A DNA stretch of 64,000 nucleotides from Mycoplasmatota bacterium (lineage in GTDB: Bacteria; Bacillota_I; Bacilli_A; MAG-NZ), in assembly GCA_018394315.1 (NCBI GenBank), contig CP074575.1:1907501-1971500 (forward strand). The letters are read 5' to 3'. Positions 1 to 8,773 of the stretch are shown in pieces (positions within the stretch are counted from its first letter, which is position 1; each line of letters starts with the position of its first letter). The translations under genes and the position numbers were made by a program. The notes under the pieces were generated by a model that did no database searches, had not been told where the DNA came from, and was given only the letters and a program-made list of their open reading frames with translations.

Positions 1-1215
1 TGTTATTTTTACCTTGTTTGATGTTCCAGTTTTTCGCTCTGTAACCTCAACTAACCCATCCTTAATATCTCTTCCGACAGTAATTCTAATAGGAATACCA
101 ATTAAGTCTGAATCTTTTAGTTTGATAATTCCGCGTTCTATTCTATCATCAAATAAACACTCACTTTGTTTCCTTAGTTCACTATATATATGATTAGCCA
201 CATCTAGTTGATCTTTATTCTTAACATCAAAACATATTATATGATATTTAAATGGTTTTAGTTCCTCTGGCCAAACAATCCCAAGTTCATCATTATTTTG
301 TTCTACTACAGCCATAAGGGTTCTTGAAACACCAAGACCATAACATCCCATGATCATAGGTTTTTCTTTACCGTCTTTATCAGTAAATGTAGCTTTCATA
401 GGCTCAGAGTATTTTGTGCCTAATTTAAAAATATTTCCTACTTCAATTCCTTTTGCGATTGAAATAGTACCACCACATTTAGGACACTTATCTCTTTCAG
501 CTAAATTACTAAACTCAGTGTTTGATCCATAGTCACAATCATTACAATAAGAAATAGTATCTTCTCCTACTTCACTCATTACCATAAATTCATGAGCTTC
601 TTTTCCACCAATTTGTCCAGTATCAGAGTCTACAACCTTAACTTCTAAGCCACATCTATTAAATATTTTTTTATATGCTTCCCACACTAATTCATACCAT
701 TCATTTAAACATTCATCATTTGAATGAAAACTATATAAATCCTTCATGCTAAATTCTCTACCACGCATTAACGCGAATCTAGGTCTCATTTCATCTCTGA
801 ATTTAGTTTGAATTTGATATAAAGCAACTGGTAACTTCTTATACGAGTTCAAATAATCTCTCGCAACAAAAGTTATAACCTCTTCATGAGTTGGCCCTAA
901 ACAAAAATCTCTATCTTTACGGTCTTTTAGTCTCATTAATTCTGGTCCATAATCATCCCATCGCCCTGACTCTTTCCATAAATCAGAGGTCTGTAAGGCA
1001 GGAAGAAGTAATTCGCTACAGCCCAAAGCATCTAATTCTTCTCTAACAATATTTTCAATTATTTTAATAACTTTATAACCTAGCGGCAAATAACTATAGA
1101 TTCCCGCTGCAACTTGTTTTACCAATCCTGATCTTACTAAAAGTTTATGACTCATAGCTTCTGCATCTTTTGGTGCATTTTTCAGAGTAGGAATAAACAT
1201 CATACTTTGTTTCAT
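1..1215 (-). CDS. proS: Prolyl-tRNA synthetase, bacterial type without editing insert (C-terminus cut by window edge)
   Basis: Class II aminoacyl-tRNA synthetase that charges tRNA-Pro in the cytosol. Translating the minus strand from ATG at 1215 gives 405 codons that run off the left edge. Motif 2 (FRDEMRPRFALMRGREF) and motif 3 (GCYGLGVSRT) are present. Bacillus-type ProRS carries an editing (INS) domain of about 180 residues between them. Here it is missing and replaced by a short linker with two CxxC pairs (CNDC near residue 223, CPKC near residue 244), which looks like a zinc ribbon. The anticodon-binding domain has begun but its end is outside the window. A GAGG ribosome site precedes the start. 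It is the last visible gene of the rpsB-to-proS minus-strand run, 23 bases after rseP. Confidence 0.95.
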   Translation of the reverse strand, partial: MKQSMMFIPTLKNAPKDAEAMSHKLLVRSGLVKQVAAGIYSYLPLGYKVIKIIENIVREELDALGCSELLLPALQTSDLWKESGRWDDYGPELMRLKDRKDRDFCLGPTHEEVITFVARDYLNSYKKLPVALYQIQTKFRDEMRPRFALMRGREFSMKDLYSFHSNDECLNEWYELVWEAYKKIFNRCGLEVKVVDSDTGQIGGKEAHEFMVMSEVGEDTISYCNDCDYGSNTEFSNLAERDKCPKCGGTISIAKGIEVGNIFKLGTKYSEPMKATFTDKDGKEKPMIMGCYGLGVSRTLMAVVEQNNDELGIVWPEELKPFKYHIICFDVKNKDQLDVANHIYSELRKQSECLFDDRIERGIIKLKDSDLIGIPIRITVGRDIKDGLVEVTERKTGTSNKVKIT

Positions 1216-1238
1216 AAATTTTCCTCGATTCACTAATT

Positions 1239-2783
1239 TTATCTAAAACTACTAATTATCCTCACTATATCATTCCATGTAATAAACGCTATTAATGCAA
1301 GTAATGCAAAATATCCTATTGAATGTATTGTGTTTTCAACTTTTCTATTTATCTTTTTCTTAGTTATGACTTCAATTCCTAAGAAGATTAATCTTCCACC
1401 ATCCAGTGCAGGAATTGGTAGAATGTTCAAAATACCAATATTAACACTTAGTAATCCTAACCACGCGATAAGTGATGTAACACCAGAAGTAGCTACTTTA
1501 CTCGTAAGTGAATAAATCCCAACTGGTCCTGCTAAATCCTTAATCCCTACTTGATCATTCCCAATCAAGAGAGATATTGTAGAAAATACAGATTTTACAG
1601 AATTAATTGTTCCTGTAAAAGCAGATCTAACAGATGCAAATAAACTGAATTTATGAATCGGTGAAATTGAAACATGTGAATCAACTAAATCAAAGCCTTG
1701 ACTATCGATTACTTCTTTTCCGTAAGGAGTAATATCTATATCTACTAATTTACCATCTCTTTCAACTGTAAGTTCAATTAACTCTCCGCTAATATTATTT
1801 TTGAATACGTCTGTCACTTCAGACCAAAGAAAGACTTCCTCACCATTTATGCTAATAATCTTATCATCATTCAACAAACCAGCTTTACCTGCGACAGTTT
1901 GCTTTGATATTCCACTTATAATTAACTCAAATGGTTTCTCAGGATTTGAAGTGAAACCTGCAGAGAAGAAAGTGATTTCAGGAAAGACAACTTCTGCCAC
2001 TTTTCCAGTTTCGGCTTGCCATTCTACAATAATTGCACTTTCACCAACAAGACTATCTAATTCTCTTGAAATATCATGCCACGAGTTTACTTCATTACCA
2101 TTAATACTAATTATCTCATCACCTGGACGGATTCCTGCTACATAAGCAGGTCCATCTTCAACTACATTTCCAATCTTCGACGATTCCATATCGGGGGTAC
2201 CAGTAACTAACCCTACGATAAAGAAAGCTGTTAAAGCTAAAATAAAGTTCATCATTGGCCCACCAAAGATCGCCATAAAACGCTCTGATGGACTTTTAGA
2301 CTCCATACTTCTTTCATATGGAGAAAACATCAATTCTTGATTTTTAAAGACATAGAAGCCATCTCTTTTAACCGAATACCTTTTAACTTCATCATCTTTA
2401 ACAACAACATATAAATCGCTATCTTTTCCATACAAATCAACATCAATAACCTTAACAATATCTAGATGCTGATATTTTTTATTATTCACATCTACAATAA
2501 TTTTTGTAACGATGTTATTTTCAATCAATAATCTAACTTCTTGATTTTCTTTAATCATTGATGTCTCAACATCTTCACCAGCCATTAAGACAAATCCCCC
2601 AATTGGGATAGCTCTAATAGAATAAATTGTTTCGCCCTTTTTTGTTTGCCATAAAACTGGTCCCATACCAAAAGAAAATTCATGACATAATACCCCAGCT
2701 TTTTTAGCAAAGTAGAAATGCCCCAATTCGTGAATTGTTATAATTAAACCTATAACAAAAATAAACGCTAATATACCTAACAT
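1239..2783 (-). CDS. rseP: Site-2 membrane metalloprotease RseP/RasP
   Basis: Intramembrane zinc protease that cuts transmembrane segments such as anti-sigma factors and signal-peptide remnants. The first membrane segment carries the HELGH zinc motif (residues 18-22). A second segment lies near residues 175-195, two PDZ-like domains follow at about 200-285 and 285-360, and a third segment carries the LDG motif (PALDGGRL near residue 457) before a final membrane helix. At 514 residues it is longer than Bacillus RasP (about 420). The extra length comes from a hydrophilic insert at about residues 66-150 and from the second PDZ domain. It lies between dxr and proS, the usual place for this gene in Firmicutes. 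The site-2 protease call is secure; the substrate is unknown. Confidence 0.95.
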   Translation of the reverse strand: MLGILAFIFVIGLIITIHELGHFYFAKKAGVLCHEFSFGMGPVLWQTKKGETIYSIRAIPIGGFVLMAGEDVETSMIKENQEVRLLIENNIVTKIIVDVNNKKYQHLDIVKVIDVDLYGKDSDLYVVVKDDEVKRYSVKRDGFYVFKNQELMFSPYERSMESKSPSERFMAIFGGPMMNFILALTAFFIVGLVTGTPDMESSKIGNVVEDGPAYVAGIRPGDEIISINGNEVNSWHDISRELDSLVGESAIIVEWQAETGKVAEVVFPEITFFSAGFTSNPEKPFELIISGISKQTVAGKAGLLNDDKIISINGEEVFLWSEVTDVFKNNISGELIELTVERDGKLVDIDITPYGKEVIDSQGFDLVDSHVSISPIHKFSLFASVRSAFTGTINSVKSVFSTISLLIGNDQVGIKDLAGPVGIYSLTSKVATSGVTSLIAWLGLLSVNIGILNILPIPALDGGRLIFLGIEVITKKKINRKVENTIHSIGYFALLALIAFITWNDIVRIISSFR

Positions 2784-2808
2784 AAAATCAAACCTTTCAA
2801 AAGACTAA

Positions 2809-3945
2809 TCACTTGTTTTTTAATATTATACTACTATATACTTCTTTATCAACCCTAATTATATCATCTAAAGTAGGATTATTAATATTTTCACAACTTC
2901 TAACTTCATTAAATACTATTTTCTCAATATCTAGAAATGATATTTTTTCATTCAAAAACAATTCCACAGCTGCTTCATTTGCAGCATTCATAACACAAGG
3001 CATTATACCACCCATTTCACCTACTTCATAGGCAAGCTTTAGTAATGGAAATCTTCCATAATCCATCTTAGAGAAACTAAGACTAGATAAATTATCGAAA
3101 TCAAGCTTTTTTAGCGACATAATACGATTAGGATAACTAAGAGCATATGCAATAGGAATTGTCATATCAGACAAACCAAGATGAGCTAATACACTACCAT
3201 CAATAAATTCTACCATTGAGTGAATTATACTTTCATAGTGAATTATAGTTTCTATTTTACTAAATGGAATATTGAATAAATGATGCGCCTCAATTACTTC
3301 TAGTCCCTTATTCATCATAGTTGCGCTATCAATGGTAATTTTATCTCCCATAGCCCAGTTTGGATGGTCTAACGCTTCTTTTTTAGAAACACCTACTAAT
3401 TCATCTCTGGTTTTATCTCTAAATGCTCCACCAGATGCAGTGATTACTATTTTCTCAACCTCATCCCTATTTTCCCCGTTCAAACATTGAAAAATTGCGG
3501 AATGCTCACTATCTATTGGAACCATATCTACATTATATTCTTTAACTAGATTAGTTATGATATCTCCAGCTATAACAAGAGTCTCCTTATTTGCCAAGCA
3601 AATACTTTTACCTACTTTAATTGCTTCGACTGTAGGAATCAAACCAACAGATCCAACAACAGCATTAACTAATAACCCATCATTATTATTAAATGTAGCT
3701 ACTTTTACCAATCCATCATCTCCATGGTGAATTTCAATACCAGGATATAATTCCTTCAATGATAAAAAATCTTTTTCTAGCGCAATAGAAACAATTTTTG
3801 GTTTGAATTTTTCAATTATTTCTATAGTCCTCTTAATATTATAGCCAGCAGAAAACCCAACCAAGTTGTATTTTTCTTTTTCAATAACTTCTAATGTTTG
3901 GGTCCCGATCGAACCAGTTGCTCCAAGTAAAAAGATATTTTTCAT
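2809..3945 (-). CDS. dxr: 1-deoxy-D-xylulose 5-phosphate reductoisomerase
   Basis: Second step of the non-mevalonate isoprenoid pathway: DXP to 2-C-methyl-D-erythritol 4-phosphate with NADPH. The N-terminus has the NADPH-binding GATGSIG. The metal and substrate motifs DSEHSAIFQCL, SGGAFRD and NKGLEVIEAHHLF are present. I place the start at ATG 3945, not at the upstream GTG at 3954. AGGTG sits six bases before this ATG and is clearly the ribosome site, and family members begin MKNI-LGATGSIG. The stop of cdsA is one base upstream, so the two are probably translationally coupled. Together with uppS and cdsA it forms an isoprenoid and phospholipid block. Length (378) is normal for the family. Confidence 0.96.
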   Translation of the reverse strand: MKNIFLLGATGSIGTQTLEVIEKEKYNLVGFSAGYNIKRTIEIIEKFKPKIVSIALEKDFLSLKELYPGIEIHHGDDGLVKVATFNNNDGLLVNAVVGSVGLIPTVEAIKVGKSICLANKETLVIAGDIITNLVKEYNVDMVPIDSEHSAIFQCLNGENRDEVEKIVITASGGAFRDKTRDELVGVSKKEALDHPNWAMGDKITIDSATMMNKGLEVIEAHHLFNIPFSKIETIIHYESIIHSMVEFIDGSVLAHLGLSDMTIPIAYALSYPNRIMSLKKLDFDNLSSLSFSKMDYGRFPLLKLAYEVGEMGGIMPCVMNAANEAAVELFLNEKISFLDIEKIVFNEVRSCENINNPTLDDIIRVDKEVYSSIILKNK

Positions 3946-3946
3946 A

Positions 3947-4741
3947 TTAAACACCTATTAATAAAAACATTATGAGAACCATTGATCCAATAATCCAACT
4001 ATCAAATCTATCTAACACTCCACCATGACCAGGAAAAAGATTACTAAAGTCTTTTTTTCCATATGTTCTCTTAATCTTTGATGCAAATAAATCACCTATT
4101 TGACCAAGACTTGAGACTAATATTGTTACTAGACTAGAAGTTAATAAACTAGAGAAAATGCTTATCTCATCTAAATGTAATAAATAAACAACCAATACTC
4201 CAATTATAAGTCCTCCGACTAATCCTGCAATACTTCCTTCAACAGATTTTTTCGGACTTATTGTAGGCGCTAATTTACGCTTGCCGTATTTTACTCCAAA
4301 GAAAAACGCGAAAGAGTCTGTAACTGCAATAACTATAATTAAATATAAGATTAATCTTACATCTATAATTTTAAGCATGACAAATGATGAAAAACCTACA
4401 CCCATATATAGTAAAGCAGTTAAATAGTGAGGAATGAATAGTTTTGCATCATTCAACACTACATATACTAAATAAAATAATTGAATAATAATAAGGATAA
4501 TAAATATATTCGAGAAAATTAATGTCTTGTTGTAATAATTAAAATATAGTGCACAGGAGTATGTTAAAATCGATATTAAAGTAATTACTAAAACATTCGA
4601 TTTAGAAAGTCTTGCGTACTCTAATCCTGCTATACTAACTAAAATAAAACCTAATAGAATCATAGGTACAATAGTATTTACAAAAATGATTGGTATTAAA
4701 ACTAGTGCAAGTAAAACTGAAGTCATTACTCTTTGTTTCAT
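3947..4741 (-). CDS. cdsA: Phosphatidate cytidylyltransferase (CDP-diglyceride synthase)
   Basis: Integral membrane enzyme that makes CDP-diacylglycerol from phosphatidate and CTP, the entry to anionic phospholipids. The sequence is a chain of hydrophobic segments. The C-terminal CdsA signature is intact (SPKKSVEGSIAGL, then GHGGVLDRFDSW). A longer frame opens at 4792 inside uppS, but the start is better at ATG 4741 (MKQRVMTSV). This ATG is preceded by GAGGAGGAG, which also encodes the Glu-Glu-Glu tail of UppS. The ribosome site is therefore embedded in the end of the upstream gene. Length from this start is 264, typical of the family. Confidence 0.94.
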   Translation of the reverse strand: MKQRVMTSVLLALVLIPIIFVNTIVPMILLGFILVSIAGLEYARLSKSNVLVITLISILTYSCALYFNYYNKTLIFSNIFIILIIIQLFYLVYVVLNDAKLFIPHYLTALLYMGVGFSSFVMLKIIDVRLILYLIIVIAVTDSFAFFFGVKYGKRKLAPTISPKKSVEGSIAGLVGGLIIGVLVVYLLHLDEISIFSSLLTSSLVTILVSSLGQIGDLFASKIKRTYGKKDFSNLFPGHGGVLDRFDSWIIGSMVLIMFLLIGV

Positions 4742-4742
4742 A

Positions 4743-5450
4743 TTACTCCTCCTCAATACTTCCAAATCTTCTATTTCTCTTATTATACTCATTTATTGCT
4801 ATTAACAATTCATTCTTATTGAAATCAGGCCAATAAGTTTTTGGGAAATATAATTCACTATAAGCTAATTGCCATAGTAAATAATTACTAAGTCTATGTT
4901 CACCACTAGTTCTAACCATTAAATCTATTGGTGGCAAATCTCTTGTATAAAGATAATTACTAATCAAGTTATCATCGATATCTTCAACTTTAATTGTACC
5001 ATCAATTGCGTCTCTTGCAATCTTTTTAATTGATGTAGTTAATTCTTCATAAGAACCATAGTCGAATGCAATAACTACTTCAAACTTAGTAAATTCTTTA
5101 GTATCCTCTTCAATAGATACAATTGCTTTTAAAGTGTGACTTGGAACTCTATCACGTCTACCAATAAATCGAACTTTAATTTGCTTCTCAACAAATTCTT
5201 TTCCTTTTTCACTATATAGTTCAGATGGAACATCCATCAAATAACTCACTTCACTAGCTGGTCTATTCCAATTTTCCGTGCTAAAGGCATAACATGTTAC
5301 TGTTTCTACTCCTAGTTCTTGACAAGCCTTAACTACTTCTACTAGGTTTTTAAAACCTGCCTTATGTCCGAAAGTTCTACTTTTGCCTTTTGCTTTCGCC
5401 CAGCGTCCATTTCCATCCATAATAAAAGCTATATGCTTTGGTATAATCAT
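4743..5450 (-). CDS. uppS: Undecaprenyl diphosphate synthase (cis-prenyltransferase)
   Basis: Condenses farnesyl diphosphate with isopentenyl diphosphates to make C55-PP, the lipid carrier for peptidoglycan. The catalytic Asp lies in FIMDGNGRWA (Asp12), and the C-terminal signature RTSGEHRLSNYLLWQ is present. The start ATG has GGGAGG upstream. It precedes cdsA with one base between them, and the last three Glu codons double as the ribosome site of cdsA. The gap of about 40 bases to frr contains a terminator-like hairpin, so expression from the rpsB promoter may be reduced here or supported by an unseen promoter. Confidence 0.96.
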   Translation of the reverse strand: MIIPKHIAFIMDGNGRWAKAKGKSRTFGHKAGFKNLVEVVKACQELGVETVTCYAFSTENWNRPASEVSYLMDVPSELYSEKGKEFVEKQIKVRFIGRRDRVPSHTLKAIVSIEEDTKEFTKFEVVIAFDYGSYEELTTSIKKIARDAIDGTIKVEDIDDNLISNYLYTRDLPPIDLMVRTSGEHRLSNYLLWQLAYSELYFPKTYWPDFNKNELLIAINEYNKRNRRFGSIEEE

Positions 5451-5471
5451 AGTCTACCTCCCAAAGTGAAA

Positions 5472-5497
5472 ATAAAGGTTGTTTAAACAACCTTTAT
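5472..5497 (-). terminator. Hairpin with U-rich tail between frr and uppS
   Basis: Perfect inverted repeat: AAAGGTTG and CAACCTTT around a TTTAAA centre, overlapping the frr stop codon. Read on the minus strand it is followed by TTTATTTTC. This looks like a weak intrinsic terminator or attenuator inside the operon. The tail is interrupted by an A, so partial read-through into uppS is likely. Confidence 0.6.
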
Positions 5498-6042
5498 ATC
5501 GTTTTTACTTCATCTTCTTTTTCTTTAGTAACTTCTTCTAATCGCTTTATAAGATCGTCTGTTAAATCTTGAACTTCTTTTTGATATAATTTAACATCAT
5601 CTTCACTTATACTACTTACTTTTTTTAGTTCATCATTCGCGTCTCTTCTGATGTTTCTAATACTCACTTTAGCATTCTCAGAATGTTTACGAACCAACTT
5701 AGTTAATTCAACTCTTCTCTCAGCTGTAAGAGATGGTATATTAAGACGTATAGTCTCACCATCATTGTTTGGAGTTAATCCAAGATTAGACTCCAAAATA
5801 GCTTTGTTAATACCATTAAGAGCAGATCTATCAAATGGTTTAATAAGTAAGGATTGCGGTTCAGGAACTGTTATTGATGAGATTTGTGATAATGGTGTTT
5901 TTACACCATAATATTCAACCATAATTCCACTCAAAATTGCTGGATTTGCTCTACCAGTTCTTATCTTCGATAACTCCCTAGACAAAGCATCAACTGAATC
6001 ATTCATTCTGTTTTTAGCATTTTCTAAAATTTGATCAGGCAT
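5494..6042 (-). CDS. frr: Ribosome recycling factor
   Basis: Splits post-termination ribosomes together with EF-G. The 182-residue protein fits the family length (about 185). It has the conserved opening (SVDALSRELSKIRTGRANPAIL) split over the first helix, followed by the long helical bundle. AAGGAGAG precedes the ATG. It lies directly downstream of pyrH (12 bases), the standard pyrH-frr pair of bacteria. Confidence 0.97.
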   Translation of the reverse strand: MPDQILENAKNRMNDSVDALSRELSKIRTGRANPAILSGIMVEYYGVKTPLSQISSITVPEPQSLLIKPFDRSALNGINKAILESNLGLTPNNDGETIRLNIPSLTAERRVELTKLVRKHSENAKVSIRNIRRDANDELKKVSSISEDDVKLYQKEVQDLTDDLIKRLEEVTKEKEDEVKTI

Positions 6043-6054
6043 CTTTCTCTCTCC

Positions 6055-6768
6055 TTAACAAGTGATTTTAGTACCGATATTTTCACCAAATGCGGCACGT
6101 TTGATATTATCCTCAACGTTCATATCAAAAAGAATAGTATCAATATTATTATCTGAACACATCGCAGCTGCTGTTAAATCAATCACTTCAAGTTTTTGAT
6201 TAATAAGTTCTACATACGTAATCTCATTAATGCGTTTTGCATTAGGATTGGTTTTGGGGTCAGAATCATAGACTGCGTCTACACCATTCTTTGCCATTAG
6301 TATAACATCAGCATTCATTTCAGCAGCTCTAAGACTAGCAGTAGTATCTGTAGAGAAGAAAGGATTTCCAGTTCCCCCACCAAATACTAATACTTTTCCT
6401 TTTCTTAAATGTGATAAAGCCTTGTTTCGTAAATATGGTTCAGCAACACTCGGTATAGCCATTGAAGTCATTGGTCTAGAATCAACACCTATTTGTATAA
6501 GAGTATTACTTAGAGCCAACGCATTAATTACAGTTCCTAGCATTCCCATATAGTCAGCACTAGCACGGTCCATCCCAATTGCTTCAGCTTGACGTCCTCG
6601 CCAAATATTACCTCCACCTACAATAATTCCAATTTCAAATCCTTCATCATGCACTTTCTTTATTTCTTCTGCAAATTTTCTTACTGTGATAGGATCAATA
6701 CCTTGATTTTGTTTTCCGGCTAATGCTTCACCACTTAATTTAAGAATAATGCGTTTATATTTACTCAT
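6055..6768 (-). CDS. pyrH: UMP kinase (uridylate kinase)
   Basis: Phosphorylates UMP to UDP; amino-acid kinase fold, hexameric in bacteria. Visible motifs are ILKLSGEAL at the N-terminus, GGGNIWRG, DRASADYMGMLGTVINA and the nucleotide-binding FGGGTGNPFFSTDT. I start it at ATG 6768 (MSKYKRII). A GTG at 6777 is in frame, but GGGTGG lies five bases before the ATG and the GTG is part of that ribosome site. Length from this start is 237. It sits between tsf and frr in the conserved order. Confidence 0.96.
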   Translation of the reverse strand: MSKYKRIILKLSGEALAGKQNQGIDPITVRKFAEEIKKVHDEGFEIGIIVGGGNIWRGRQAEAIGMDRASADYMGMLGTVINALALSNTLIQIGVDSRPMTSMAIPSVAEPYLRNKALSHLRKGKVLVFGGGTGNPFFSTDTTASLRAAEMNADVILMAKNGVDAVYDSDPKTNPNAKRINEITYVELINQKLEVIDLTAAAMCSDNNIDTILFDMNVEDNIKRAAFGENIGTKITC

Positions 6769-6794
6769 ACTTTCCACCCGTTTTCCAATTAATG

Positions 6795-7673
6795 TTAATT
6801 ATTTCCTACTTGAGCAGCTACTTCAGCAGCGAAGTCATCTACGCGTTTTTCAATTCCTTCACCTACAGTTAATCTTGTAAATGAAGCAATATTCATTCCC
6901 ATGTTCTTAACATATTTTTCAACAGTGATATCACTATCTTTTACAAACGGTTGATTTACTAAACATATATCTTTCAAATACTTATTCAAACGACCGATAA
7001 CCATTTTTTCAACAATTGCTTCTGGTTTACCTTCATTCAATGCTTCTTGCTTTAAAATCTCTTTTTCTTTTTCTAATTCATCTTGTGGTACTTGTGACTG
7101 GTCTACATAACTAGGATTTATAGCTGCAACATGCATTGCGATATCTTTTGCTACTTCTTCCTTATCACCGTCTAAAATTGTTATTACTGCAATTTTACCA
7201 CCATTATGTTTGTAAGCACCAAATACTTGTGATGATTCTTTTTCTAATTTCATTACTCTTCTTAAAGTAATTTTTTCTCCAATAGTGAAAGTCGCGTCAA
7301 CCAATGCAGTTTCTATGGTAGTACCATTGATTTCAACCTTCAAAGCTTCTTCAGTGTTATCAGGTTTAACAACAATTAAAGCTTTAGCAATATCATCAAG
7401 TAGAGTTAAATATTGTTTATTTTTTGGAACAAAGTCAGTCTCACAATTCAACTCAAATACAATAGCTGTATTTCCTTCAAATGCGTAGTGACATAACCCT
7501 TCAGCAGCAATACGAGTTTGCTTTTTAGCAGCTTTTGAAATTCCTTTTTCTCTTAGCCATACTGCAGCTTCTTCAATATTTCCACCAGTCTCAACTAACG
7601 CTTTCTTACAATCCATCATTCCTGCGCCAGTTTTAACGCGTAATTCTTTTACCATTTTTGCACTAATAGTCAT
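6795..7673 (-). CDS. tsf: Translation elongation factor Ts
   Basis: Nucleotide-exchange factor for EF-Tu. The N-terminal UBA-like part holds TGAGMMDCKKAL, and the core domain holds CETDFVPKN. The 292-residue length matches Bacillus EF-Ts. GGAGG lies six bases before the ATG. It is the second gene of the rpsB operon; a strong hairpin without a U-run separates it from rpsB. Confidence 0.97.
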   Translation of the reverse strand: MTISAKMVKELRVKTGAGMMDCKKALVETGGNIEEAAVWLREKGISKAAKKQTRIAAEGLCHYAFEGNTAIVFELNCETDFVPKNKQYLTLLDDIAKALIVVKPDNTEEALKVEINGTTIETALVDATFTIGEKITLRRVMKLEKESSQVFGAYKHNGGKIAVITILDGDKEEVAKDIAMHVAAINPSYVDQSQVPQDELEKEKEILKQEALNEGKPEAIVEKMVIGRLNKYLKDICLVNQPFVKDSDITVEKYVKNMGMNIASFTRLTVGEGIEKRVDDFAAEVAAQVGNN

Positions 7674-7692
7674 TTCTATCCTCCATATCTTT

Positions 7693-7722
7693 AAAGTGAT
7701 AAAATTTCAATATTATCACTTT
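7693..7722 (-). repeat. Stable hairpin in the rpsB-tsf intergenic region
   Basis: Inverted repeat of ten bases (AAAGTGATAA and TTATCACTTT) just after the rpsB stop. No U-run follows on the minus strand, so it is not a standard terminator. A role in transcript processing or in setting the rpsB to tsf ratio is inference. Confidence 0.6.
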
Positions 7723-7732
7723 ATTAATTTAA

Positions 7733-8602
7733 TTATTCAGTTTTTTCTTTTACTTCAGGTTTTACTACAGGTTTTTTTCCCTTAGATTCAGTTCTTACAT
7801 TTCTTTTCTTATAATCATCGTTTGAAGGTCTATAATCGCGTCTATTATCTCTTTGACCTCTTCTGTTATCTTTTCTCTCAGGACGTTGTTCTCTTGGAAC
7901 ACTTTCAAACGTAGCAATTGGTAACCCTTTTGATTCTGAAACAGCGTTTGCCATAACAGCAACAACTAATCTAACTGCTCTTATTGCGTCATCATTAGCT
8001 GGGATTACATAATCAACAAGACCCGGGTCACAATTTGTATCAACAATACCAAATACTGGTATTTTAAGAATTCTAGCCTCAGCGATTGCATTTTTTTCTT
8101 TACGTGGGTCAACAACAAATAAAGCTTGAGGAATACTTCTCATATCTTTAATACCATATAAGAATTTCTCTAAACGATCTCTCTCCTTACCTAATTGAAT
8201 AACTTCTTTTTTAGGTAACACTTCAAATGTACCATCTTTTTCCATTCTGTAAAGATCATGTAATCTTCTAATTCTTTTACGGATAGTCTTGAAGTTAGTT
8301 AATGTTCCACCTAACCATCTTTGGTTTACATAGAACTCTTCACATCGTACAGCTTCATTCTTTACTACTTCCATTGCTTGTTTCTTTGTACCAACAAACA
8401 ATACTTTCCCACCGTTATCTACGATAGTTTTTAAAGCTTTATAAGCTTCCTCAATTTTTTTAGCAGTTTTTTGTAAATCTATAATGTGAATTCCATTACG
8501 TGAAGTATAGATATACTCTGCCATTTTTGGGTCCCATCTTCTAGTCGTATGACCAAAATGAACACCAGACTCTAGTAAGTTTTTCATTGAAACTACAGCC
8601 AT
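7733..8602 (-). CDS. rpsB: 30S ribosomal protein S2
   Basis: Ribosomal protein uS2 of the small subunit. The sequence starts with the family pattern [13 protein letters not shown] and contains [11 protein letters not shown] and [12 protein letters not shown]. The last 50 or so residues form a charged Arg/Lys/Glu/Asp-rich extension that goes beyond the core of about 230 residues (289 in total). A strong site (AGGAGG) precedes the ATG. First gene of the operon, behind promoter 8721-8749 and a leader RNA that can fold back on itself. Confidence 0.97.
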   Translation of the reverse strand: MAVVSMKNLLESGVHFGHTTRRWDPKMAEYIYTSRNGIHIIDLQKTAKKIEEAYKALKTIVDNGGKVLFVGTKKQAMEVVKNEAVRCEEFYVNQRWLGGTLTNFKTIRKRIRRLHDLYRMEKDGTFEVLPKKEVIQLGKERDRLEKFLYGIKDMRSIPQALFVVDPRKEKNAIAEARILKIPVFGIVDTNCDPGLVDYVIPANDDAIRAVRLVVAVMANAVSESKGLPIATFESVPREQRPERKDNRRGQRDNRRDYRPSNDDYKKRNVRTESKGKKPVVKPEVKEKTE

Positions 8603-8630
8603 TTTAATTCCTCCTAATTTTGTTTTTTTG

Positions 8631-8700
8631 GGCCTCCACTATCATCATAAGTTACCGCCAACTTTCTAAAAGTCAAACGACGATTGCCTCAGATAGTGTG
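8631..8700 (-). promoter_or_regulatory. Structured rpsB leader RNA (putative S2 autoregulatory leader)
   Basis: On the minus strand a CACTATC (8692-8698) and a GATAGTG (8637-8643) can close a stem. The stem encloses smaller paired elements such as AAGTT/AACTT around GGCGGT. It lies between the promoter and the rpsB ribosome site. rpsB leaders are known sites of feedback by S2 in several bacteria. Whether this belongs to a described family cannot be told by eye. Confidence 0.55.
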
Positions 8701-8720
8701 TGTAATAATTGCCATTTGTT

Positions 8721-8749
8721 ATTATATCAAATTAAAACAAGTCATTCAA
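8721..8749 (-). promoter_or_regulatory. Sigma-A-type promoter of the rpsB operon
   Basis: TTGAAT at 8744-8749 and a perfect TATAAT at 8721-8726 with a 17-base spacer, read on the minus strand. The start of transcription should be near 8714, giving a leader of about 110 bases. Confidence 0.85.
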
Positions 8750-8773
8750 GTTATAATTTGTCACATTGTTGAT

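Noticed and set aside
1801..2145. Plus-strand ORF of 114 codons opposite rseP
   Set aside because: Shadow of the PDZ-coding region; no support of its own.
4742..4792. Longer cdsA start inside uppS
   Set aside because: The ATG at 4741 has a perfect ribosome site and normal family length; the extension is a polar stretch read from uppS codons.
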